From Astropecten irregularis (taxonomy: Eukaryota > Echinodermata > Asteroidea > Paxillosida > Astropectinidae): DNA of 64,000 bases. The notes under the pieces were generated by a model, which worked only from the letters and a program-made list of their open reading frames with translations, was not told the origin of the DNA and did not search any database. Position numbers and translations under genes: made by a program. The DNA is taken from positions 14,894,602-14,958,601 of the forward strand of contig OZ020257.1 of NCBI GenBank assembly GCA_963971285.1, read 5' to 3'. Positions 12,086-24,000 of this stretch are shown here, in pieces (the stretch's first letter is position 1; each line of letters starts with the position of its first letter).

Positions 12086-15000
12086 CTGTGCCATATAAAA
12101 AAGAAATATGTAGCCAAGTTTAATACCGGAATATTCTAGAACATCTCAAAGTTCAATTGTAGCTCGGGGAGCGATATAAACATCTGTTCCTTCAATTTTC
12201 CTCATCAAGTTCACCAGAGTAATCTGGGGTCGATTTCACGAAGTCCTACAATCGATCGTAACTCGAGTTACGAATGATAACCCATCATATCCTACGTAGG
12301 GCTGCAATGCATCATAAGTCCTATGATTGATAGTAAGTTACGATGAGTCGAGAACCTTTACCCTCCACAAGTAATAATAATCTTTTACTGTAACCAAAAC
12401 CAATCCATGGTACCAACAAAATTACGAGGGGGATTTTTTAAAAGTAGATGGCCAAAAACAAAGAAACTGGGAGAAAATGAAAGCTCACAGTATGCATTTG
12501 ATGAACTTCGATATTTCTTTATATGTCAATACAAATGAAGAAAATATGGAAGTCATGAACAGATCAATTACAAATCTGCAGATGTCATAATCTGCATCAG
12601 TAAGAGATTTAGATTGCATCCCAATTCTTTGGCTGAAGCTAAGACTTAGATAGGCACCAATGGCAGTCACCGGCTATTAGTGACTGCAGCCGTTTCCATA
12701 GACATGATAGACTTGTGTATGATTTGTAGACACAGCCAGAGATATGGATCATGGCTTAATTCAAATCAAACCTTGGCCTATTCCACACATCAACCAGCAG
12801 ATGTCTGCTCGTTATTTTCAAACTTGGCAAACTTACGGAGAGAGATCGGATCAACTGGAGGCGGTGGCTGCACTAAGGAGATGCAGGTATGTCCACAGCC
12901 GTTGAAGCAGCATATCTGATCAGCACTCGGGCAGTCAGAATCGGCCGAGCAGTCCTCCACGCAGACACCCAAGTCAGTCACCAAGGGGCACTCGCTGAAG
13001 TTGTTGACTGTTTTAGAGGGAGAGCAACGACAAACATCATGCTTGATAAATAGGTTCTTTAATTTAAATTCATTATTGTGTAATACATGATTGGTAAAGG
13101 TCACAGAGCAGCACTCACACATTATCTGATCCAACATGTATATGAAATGATAACCTGTGAAAAATTTTAGCTCAATCGGACATCCCAGTCACAAGAACAA
13201 AACTGTTTTTAGTATTGGACTAATTTCTGGATAAATACACCATTTCAGGCAGAAATATTTTAATGGTATGTTTCTACCAGCACCATCTTCATATCCTGAA
13301 AGTTGTACGTAAATCTGTGAACATTTCTGTTTGGGTCTGTTACCAATCCTGTACTGTACCTTTAAGGTGCTTGGAATGAAGTAAAGATCAGCCAAGCAAG
13401 AGATAGGAATTAGGATTCACAGTTTTTAAAAGCAAACATTTTTCTGCTTTAACAGCATTTTTGTCAGGAGTAGATAAAGTTGACCTTCTCCAGGTCTTGT
13501 ATTTTCTCAGGAGAGACTCGGTTAAGAGCAGGGATTTGAATTTCTCTCTCTCCAGGGTTCCACGGCGGGAACTTACCGGAAGGATCGTAGGCCGGCATGC
13601 AGGTATTACCGCAGCCATTGGTGCAGCACTTCATGGTGCCATCGCAGGAGAAGTCGTCGCTGCAATCCTGAATGCAGATGCCCAGGGTACCCAGATCAAT
13701 CATGGGGCATACGCCGGGCTTGGGATCTGCCGGGAGGAAGAGAATAAAAGGAAGGAGATTATAAACCTATCATACCTTGTTGGAACCTTGTTGAAGATTG
13801 AAGGAAAGAGGAAGAGAGGACGTCAGAAGAAACAGTGGATTGATAATATCAAAGAGTGGACAGGAATGAGCTTAGTGCAAGCCAAGCGTCTAGCTCAAAA
13901 CAGAGCTGCTTGGAAGAAACAGTGGATTGATAACATCAAAGAGTGGACAGGAATGAGCTTGGCCAAGCGTCTAGCTCACAACAGAGCTGCTTGGAAGAAG
14001 GAGATAAGGAGATGCGTCCAGATGGTAGCCAATCGTCAGTATTGATGGCGGCCAAAGAAGAAGATCTCTATTCTCAAGAAGGATTGGTTGGGCTGCTGAC
14101 TGAACCATGTGCATATCTGGCTCCTTCACACACCTGGATTACCTCACCAAGTTGTATTTTCAACTAGTTTGCAAACTTACCAAACACTAACTTGGTTTGA
14201 CTTTGAAATATTCTTCTACTATACAAATAAAATGGGGATTATTACTAACCTCTGGGCTGGACTGGTTCAACTGGTTCAACTGGTTCCACAGGATCCACCA
14301 AAACAACTGGACCCAACGGTAAAACTGGGTCAACTGGTTTGGGTTCAACTGGATCCACCAATATAACTGGATCAACCAATATAACTGGATCAACTGGTTC
14401 AACTGGTTTGGGTTCAACTGGATCCACCAATATAACTGGATCCACCAATATAACTGGATCCACTGGTTCAACTGGTTTGGGTTCAACTGGATCCACCAAT
14501 ATAACTGGATCCACTGGTTCAACTGGTTTGGGTTCAACTGGATCCACCAATATAACTGGATCCACCAATATAACTGGATCCACTGGTTCAACTGGTTTGG
14601 GTTCAACTGGATCCACCAATATAACTGGATCCACTGGTTCAACTGGTTTGGGTTCAACTGGATCCACCAATATAACTGGATCCACTGGTTCAACTGGTTT
14701 GGGTTCAACTGGATCCACCAATATAACTGGATCCACTGGTTCAACTGGTTTGGGTTCAACTGGATCCACCAATATAACTGGATCCACTGGTACAACTGCA
14801 TCAACAACAGAAGAAAGAAAAACAAAGAAATATTTTTTTTTAAATTCACAATCGAAGTACCAACTGAGTTCAAAGAACTACAAACGGACAATGGCAACTT
14901 AACAACAAGAGTAAATTGTTGATTTCATCTGGATATGAGGCCATTTTCCTCAAAAGAAGAAAGAAACCATCAAAAGCCTGTCACCACTTGAATCTCAACA

Positions 15001-18000
15001 ATACAAAAGAAGGCTTCAGTTAAAATTGTGGGCCAATCAGATTGGAAATCCATAGCTGCAGTGACTGGGGCTCAATATTACAGCAGTCCTTCAACATCCT
15101 GCAAATTAAGACTTGCATGTGAGCAGACTGGGGAGGCCGGGGGTTAAAGGTCAAACAAAACAGACTACAAACTCCTAGTGAATTAAAATGTCGGATATGC
15201 ATTCTGCAAATACATGTACAGCATCCTCCTGGCTTATGGGAACTGTGGGGCAAAAGCTTCAAGCCAATAGGAAAAACAAAGAATGAAAATGAGCAAATGT
15301 TACCATCTATAATTGGTTTCATGCAAGCTTGTCCACATCCATTGGCGCAACATTTATTATCATCGGTACATCCGCTATCATCTTCACATTCCTGGATACA
15401 GATACCAAATCCACCAGCCTCTACCACTGGGCACTGACCAGGCTTAGGAGGGCTGGGTGGGGCTGTAAGGGGCGAGAAAATACAAGCGGCGTAACGAATA
15501 AGAACAAAGCAAATGAAACATATGACAAGAATACTTGCAAATGTGCCACTTTTGGTGTCAATTAAAACATTTAAGGTTTCTTTAAAAAGAGTTTAAGTGA
15601 GCATAGTCATAGAGCTACATATTGACAAATATTCTAAACCTGAGAAAAAAATTGATATGAATCATAGAGTGAAAATGAGCAAATGTTACCATCTATAATT
15701 GGTTTCATGCAAGCTTTTCCACATCCATTGGCACAACATTTATTATCATCAGTACAGCCGCTATCATCTTCACATTCCTGGATACAGATACCAAATCCAC
15801 CAGCCTCTACCACTGGGCACTGACCAGGCTTAGGAGGGCTGGGTGGGGCTGTAAGGGGCGAGAAAATACAAGCAGCGCAACGAATAAGAGCAAAGCAAAC
15901 AAAATATACAACAAGAATACTTCAAAATGTGCCACTTTTACAGTCAATTTTAAAATTTGAGTTTTCTTTAGAAAGAATTTAAGTGAGCATAGCCACAGAG
16001 CTAGCTCCATATTGACCAAAATCCTACTGAAATGAACCTGGTACCTGAAAAAAAATCAACAAGAATGAAAATGAGCAAATGTTACCATCTAAAATTGGTT
16101 TCATGCAAGCTTTTCCACATCCATTGGCGCAACATTTATTATCGTCAGTACAGCCGCTATCATCTTCACATTCCTGGATACAGATACCAAATCCACCAGC
16201 CTCTACCACTGGGCACTGACCAGGCTTAGGAGGGCTGGGTGGGGCTGTAAGGGGCGAGAAAATACAAGCAGCGCAACGTATAAGAGCAAAGCAAACAAAA
16301 CATACGAAAGAAATACTTCAAAATGTGCCACTTTTAGTGTCATATTTTAAATTTGAGCTTTCTTAGAAAGAATTTAAGCAAGCATAGCCATAGAGATTCA
16401 TATAGACAAAAAACCTATTGAAATGAACCTGGTACCTGAAAAAAAATCGACCTGAATCTTATAAAAGTGAAAATGAGCAAATGTTACCATCATCTATAAT
16501 TGGTTTCATGCAAGCTTTTCCACATCCATTGGCGCAACATTTATTATCGTCGGTACAGCCGCTATCATCTTCACATTCCTGGATACAGATACCAAATCCA
16601 CCAGCCTCTACCACTGGGCACTGACCAGGCTTAGGAGGGCTGGGTGGGACTGTAAGGGGCGAGAAAATACAAGCAGCGCAATGAATAAGAGCAAAGCAAA
16701 CAAAATATACAACAGAAATTCTTGCAAATGTGCCACTTTTAGTGTCAATTTCAAAATCTGAGCTTCTTTAGAAAGAATTTAAGTGAGCATAGCCATAGAG
16801 CTCCATATTGACAAAAAAATATTGAAATAACCCTGGTACCTGAGAAAAAATCAACAAGAATGAAAATGAGCAAATGTTACCATCTATAATTGGTTTCATG
16901 CAAGCTTTTCCACATCCATTGGCGCAACATTTATTATCATCGGTACAGCCGCTATCATCTTCACATTCCTGGATACAGATACCAAATCCACCAGCCTCTA
17001 CCACTGGGCACTGACCAGGCTTAGGAGGGCTGGGTGGGGCTGTAAGGGGCGAGAAAATACAAGCAGCGCAACGTATAAGAGCAAAGCAAACAAAACATAC
17101 GAAAGAAATACTTCAAAATGTGCCACTTTTAGTGTCATATTTTAAATTTGAGCTTTCTTAGAAAGATAATATTTAAGCAAGCATAGCCATAGAGCTTCAT
17201 ATAGACAAAAAACCTATTGAAATGAACCTGGTACCTGAAAAAAAATCGACCTGAATCGTATAAAAGTGAAAATGAGCAAATGTTACCATCATCTATAATT
17301 GGTTTCATGCAAGCTTTTCCACATCCATTGGCGCAACATTTATTATCATCGGTACAGTCGCTATCATCTTCACATTCCTGGATACAGATACCAAATCCAC
17401 CAGCCTCTACCACTGGGCACTGACCAGGCTTAGGAGGGCTGGGTGGGGCTGTAAGGGGCGAGAAAATACAAGCAGCGCAACGTATAAGAGCAAAGCAAAC
17501 AAAAAATACGAAAGAATACTAAATGAGCCACTTTTAGTATCAATTTTAAAATCTGAGCTTTCTTAGAAAGAATTTAAGCAAGCATATAGCCACAGAGCTC
17601 AAACCTATTGAAATGAACCTGGTACCTGACAAAAATTGACCCGAATCTTATAAAAGTGAAAATGAGCAAATGTTACCATCATCTATAATTGGTTTCAAGC
17701 AAGCTTTTCCACATCCATTGGCACAACATTTATTATCATCGGTACAGCCGCTATCATCTTCACATTCCTGGATACAGATACCAAATCCACCAGCCTCTAC
17801 CACTGGGCACTGACCAGGCTTAGAAGGGCTGGGTGGGGCTGTAAGGGGCGAGAAAATACAAGCGGCGTAACGAATAAGAGCAAAGCAAACAAAAAATACG
17901 ACAAGAATACTTCAAAATGTGCCACTTTTGGTGTCAATTTTTAAATTTGAGCTTTCTTTAGAAATAATTTAAGTCAGCATATTCATAGAGCTTCATATTG

Positions 18001-21000
18001 AAAAAAAAATCCTATTGAAATGAAAGTGGTACCTAAAAAGCAAAATCGACATGAATCATACGAATGAAAATGAGCAAATGTTACCATCTAAAATTGGTTT
18101 CATGCAAGCTTTTCCACATCCATTGGCGCAACATTTATTATCGTCAGTACAGCCGCTATCATCTTCACATTCCTGAATACAGATACCAAATCCACCAGCC
18201 TCTACCACTGGGCACTGACCAGGCTTAGGAGGGCTGGGTGGGGCTGTAAGGGGCAAGAAAATACAAGCAGCGCAACAAATAAGAGCAAAGCAAACAAAAC
18301 ATATGACAAGAATACTAATTGCAAATGAGCCACTTTTAGAGTCAATTTTAAAATTTGAGTATTCTTTAGAAAGAATTTAAGTGAGCATAGCCACAGAGCT
18401 CCATATTGACAAAAATCCTATTGAAATGAACCTGGTACCTGAAAAAAAATCAACAAGAATGAAAATGAGCAAATGTTACCATCTATAATTGGTTTCATGC
18501 AAGCTTTTCCACATCCATTGGCGCAACATTTATTATCGTCGGTACAGCCGCTATCATCTTCACATTCCTGGATACAGATACCAAATCCACCAGCCTCTAC
18601 CACTGGGCACTGACCAGGCTTAGGAGGGCTGGGTGGGACTGTAAGGGGCAAGAAAATACAAGCAGCGCAATGAATAAGAGCAAAGCAAACAAAATATACA
18701 ACAGAAATTCTTGCAAATGTGCCACTTTTAGTGTCAATTTCAAAATCTGAGCTTCTTTAGAAAGAATTTTAGTGAGCATAGCCATAGAGCTCCATATTGA
18801 CAAAAAACTATTGAAATAACCCTGGTACCTGAAAAAAAATCAACAAGAATAAAAATGAGCAAATGTTACCATCTATAATTGGTTTCATGCAAGCTTTTCC
18901 ACATCCATTGGCGCAACATTTATTATCGTCGGTACAGCCGCTATCATCTTCACATTCCTGGATACAGATACCAAATCCACCAGCCTCTACCACTGGGCAC
19001 TGACCAGGCTTAGGAGGGCTGGGTGGGACTGTAAGGGGCAAGAAAATACAAGCAGCGCAATGAATAAGAGCAAAGCAAACAAAATATACAACAGAAATTC
19101 TTGCAAATGTGCCACTTTTAGTGTCAATTTCAAAATCTGAGCTTCTTTAGAAAGAATTTAAGTGAGCAGAGCCATAGAGCTCCATATTGAAAAAAAACTA
19201 TTGAAATAACCCTGGTACCTGAGAAAAAATCAACAAGAATGAAAATTAGCAAATGTTACCATCTAAAATTGGTTTCATGCAAGCTTTTCCACATCCATTG
19301 GCGCAACATTTATTATCATCGGTACAGCCGCTATCATCTTCACATTCCTGGATACAGATACCAAATCCACCAGCCTCTACCACTGGGCACTGACCAGGCT
19401 TAGGAGGGCTGGGTGGGGCTGTAAGGGGCAAGACAATACAAGCAGCGCAACTTAGCAAAGCAAACAAAACATACGACAGAAATACTTGCAAATATGCCAC
19501 TTTAAATGTCAATTTTAAAATCTGAGCTTTCTAAGAAACAAAAATAAAGTGAGCATAGCCATAGAGCTTTGTCCTGACAAAAGTTTCATTGAAATGAACC
19601 TGGTACCTGAAAAGAAAATCAACATGAATGAAAATGAGCAAATGTTACCATCTATAATTGGTTTCATGCAAGCTTTTCCACATCCATTGGCGCAACATTT
19701 ATTATCGTCGGTACAGCCGCTATCATCTTCACATTCCTGGATACAGATACCAAATCCACCAGCCTCTACCACTGGGCACTGACCAGGCTTAGGAGGGCTG
19801 GGTGGGGCTGTAAGGGGCAAGACAATACAAGCAGCGCAACTTAGCAAAGCAAACAAAACATACGACAGAAATACTTGCAAATATGCCACTTTAAATGTCA
19901 ATTTTAAAATCTGAGCTTTCTAAGAAACAAAAATAAAGTGAGCATAGCCATAGAGCTTTGTCCTGACAAAAGTTTCATTGAAATGAACCTGGTACCTGAA
20001 AAGAAAATCAACATGAATGAAAATGAGCAAATGTTACCATCTATAATTGGTTTCATGCAAGCTTTTCCACATCCATTGGCGCAACATTTATTATCGTCGG
20101 TACAGCCGCTATCATCTTCACATTCCTGGATACAGATACCAAATCCACCAGCCTCTACCACTGGGCACTGACCAGGCTTAGGAGGGCTGGGTGGGACTGT
20201 AAGGGGCAAGAAAATACAAGCAGCGCAACAAATAAGAGCAAAGCAAACATACAGCAAGACCATTTCAAAATGTGCCTTTTTTGTGTTGATTATTAGTAGG
20301 GCTGTAAAAAGGGTTCCGAAAATTACAATTAATCTAGAAGGGCTGGGTAGGGCTGTAAGGGGCGAGAAAATACAAGCATTGCAACAAATACGGACAAAGC
20401 AAACAAAGCATTCAGCGGGACCATTTCAAAATGTGCCTTTTTTGTGTTGATTATTAGTAGGGCTGTAAAAAGGGTTCCGAAAATTACAATTAATCTAGAA
20501 GGGCTGGGTAGGGCTGTAAGGGGCGAGAAAATACAAGCATTGCAACAAATACGGACAAAGCAAACAAAGCATTCAGCGGGACCATTTCAAAATGTGCCTT
20601 TTTTGTGTTGATTATTAGTAGGGCTGTAAAAAGGGTTCCGAAAATTACAATTAATCTAGAAGGGCTGGGTAGGGCTGTAAGGGGCGAGAAAATACAAGCA
20701 TTGCAACAAATACGGACAAAGCAAACAAAGCATTCAGCGGGACCATTTCAAAATGTGCCTTTTGTGTCGATTCTTAGTAGGGCTGTAAAGAGGTTTGAGA
20801 AAATTGAAATCAAAATTTGGATAAAACGAGGAGGTTGATTATTAGTACTGCATACCGGGCTGAATGCAAATGCGACTGTCGCATTCCATGCTGCAACATT
20901 TGCCAGGTCCCTCGCAGTCTCCGTCGTCCTGGCATTCATTGACGGAAATGAAGCACTGTACGTCGTCCTTGGCAGCAGGGCACTGGCCGGGTTTAGACAG

Positions 21001-24000
21001 GACTGTTCAATTAAAGATTACTAGATTAGAGTGTGTGCCATGTTCAATTGATGGGACGATATAAAGAACTACTCAAACTTCTTTGTGGTGTGAAGAAACC
21101 AGGGGCCAATTTCATAGAGCTGCTTAAGCACAAAATTTGTTTAAGCATGAAAAGTCTTCCTTGATCAAACAGGATTAACAACCAAATCTTCATGTGATGT
21201 TTACTGCTTTTGACTTTGACATTGTTTGCTGAGCATAACATTCACAAGGAGTTTGGGCCAGCATGCTGATAATATTTAGCAAGGTTTTTGTTTACGAAAC
21301 GGCGGATTAGGCTCAGGCTCGGGCTCCAGCTCTGCCGGACATCCATAATGCTGAAAATATAGGTTGCGGTTTTTCATTGAAGCTAAATCTGTGTTTTCCT
21401 TTTCAAACCAGAGAATCTACTTAAGAACCACAGCCAAAAGCCTCTATTTTGATACCCAATATTTTATAGTGGATTCATGAAATGGAGCCGGAGCTGGAGC
21501 CCGAGTCTGAGCCTCGAAAAATAAATCTCGTTGTCAGTACCTGGAGGGAGGATTTCAATCTTCGGGCTTGGCATACACTCAAAGCCACAGCCGTTGCTGC
21601 AGCACTTCTCTCCTCTGCTGCAGTCGTAGTCAAACTGGCAGAAGTCGGCGCAAGGTCCTATGGCACCCTCGGGGAGTGCCGGGCACTGACCAGGTCTTGG
21701 TGCTGGAGGAAGGAAGAACACAAGGTCAAAAGTCTTTATAGGACAAGCCCCACAACATGCCACAGGAACAGAATACAAGTTCTGGGATCGATTTCACGAA
21801 GCCGTACGATCAATCGCAACTCAAGTTACGAAGGATAACCCATCGTATCCTACGTAGGGGCTGCATTGCATCCTACGTCCTATGATTGATAGTAAGTTAC
21901 GATGAGTTTGGTGAAATCAACCCCTGGGCTCAATTTAACAGCTCTGCTTACCGCAGCGATTCGGCGCTTATGATTCACATTCTACGCTTACTGGATTAGA
22001 GCCGTTAGAAACCTACGTCTCAACCATTCATACCAACTGAAATGGCATCACAAAACAGACAGAGAGTCATCAGAGGTCATTAGCTGTTCAGCTTGTCAAA
22101 GCCAACATTCTTCAGTCACTAGCAGTCAGCGCGCAGCCCCCGCTATAATGAGGCGCCCGCAAGCATTTGTTTGCAGGAAAAAAACACTCTCGTGCGTTTT
22201 GGAGGTTTGCGAGAAAACACGAGAGTTCAGTAGTAACCCTGCAAAAGCTCTCGGGAAACCTGGCAAGGTCACTGCTGGGCCATCATGGCGTGGTGAGTGC
22301 ATTGTTTATGATTAAAGCAATGAAAAAAAATCGTTTTTTATCAGTTAATTTTTAGATTTTCGCGTGAAAAATAGCCCCAATGTGTGTCTTAATTCTCGAA
22401 CAACGCTTGTAGTATCTTAGACGTTTTTAGTGCTCCTGACTGTTTCCGAAATGATACGTTGAAATGGTGACGATATTTGGCGAGATTGAGGTTTTCCCCA
22501 TCGTTCAATATCAATAATGTTTCTACGGTGCGGAGTATTTATCTCATTTTTTACATTTCAAAACTGCGAGATTTGGTGGTTTAGCGTGCGATTCTGCTAT
22601 GAATTGTGACGTCACATGTTTATTATTTATTTTTGCCATCCATTGACTTGTGCAACCAATATCAGTCACCTAATGTGTGCCTTGCCTAAATACATATATA
22701 TTTTTTTTATTACTTTATACTTTATATTTTGTACCATTTACTTTCATGTGACAATTAAGTGTATAGACATGGGTAAAAGTTTACCACACTCGTCTTGTAT
22801 CCAGCAAGTATTTACTTTTTTGTTTATAAGCATGAGGTGTTAAAACCTTTACTCTTGACCAAAGATTGCCAAAACGGGTACTTGCCTAAACATGTATGCA
22901 ATGTAAATGATGTCACATGTGATTACTTTTTTGTTTCTGTGTACAGTATTTATACATTTGCGTGTACTAGCAAGTGTAATTTGTGTTTATGCATATACAT
23001 TTTCTGTTGTATTTGGATATTTGTACTGAAGATCTGTTTTGGTCTACATGAAGTCTTTGTGTTATAATTGATATATGTCTGAATACTGTATACATGTCTT
23101 AAAAATGTGTGTTCATTGTTATGCTTATTCTCAGGGTCCACATGGAGAAACAAAATGTGCTAATTTATCACTACTAAAGTTGAACAGCACTTGCAATAAT
23201 ATCATTTTTATTATGTAAGATTGATTTTTGTCTTATTTTGTTTACTAAATGTTTTAGAAAATGCCAATGGTTTCAGAACCAGTTAAGTAAAACAAGTGTG
23301 TGGACAAAAGTTGACAATTCCTCTATTTAACAAATATTTTCAACTCTATTTTTTAAAGATGGTAAAAATGTTGAGGGGTGTTAAAATCTTGAATATTGCC
23401 CAAAGCTAGCCAAAAGGGGTACTTGCCTTGCTTAAACATGCCTACAAATGTATACAATGTGATTATTTTGTTGTGTGTTGACTTCTATTTTTTGTTTGTA
23501 TTATTTATAAAGTGGCGTTGCAATTTTGTTAATGTTTACTGAAATTACTTTAATGTGTGTACTCAGTCTTTGTGCTATTAATATTATTGATATGTTTCCA
23601 TTGTTACGTTCTCTCCCAGCCAGCTGAATGGAGGAACGGTTACAGTAACAGTTAACAAAACTGCCAAGTTTGTTGGTTTTCATGTTCATGTGTTATTGTG
23701 TTACAATAGGAATCAGTTGAAGAGCAGTTGAACTAATAAATGCTACACTATTGCCCAAAAGAAACAAAACTCTTGTTTTAGTCTTGTTCATGTTTAATGT
23801 TGTGGACCTTTGGATTGTGCCTTAACTTTTGAGAAAATGCTGAAGGTTGTAGTGGGAAAACATTCTCTTCCTCCACTGAGCAAGAAGTAAATGAGATCTT
23901 GTAAAAGGCAACATTTTAAATTTTATTAATTTTTAAAAAGTGGTGCACTTATTTAACTTCGTAGGCCTACCATTCATAATTGTTTTCAAATAAATGCAAC

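Noticed and set aside
13461..14045. 194-residue plus-strand open frame
   Set aside because: It joins the antisense of the WAP 20 exon to the LINE fragment; only the LINE part (from about 13735) has meaning.
14187..14902. Long repetitive open frames on both strands ([13 protein letters not shown] plus frame; [15 protein letters not shown] minus frame)
   Set aside because: They are by-products of the 51-bp minisatellite, whose period is a multiple of three. Only the [11 protein letters not shown] frame is bounded by splice sites in the gene's phase.
22616..23067. Open frames inside the TA-flanked element as a transposase
   Set aside because: They are short, AT-biased and show no DDE-type or helix-turn-helix motifs.
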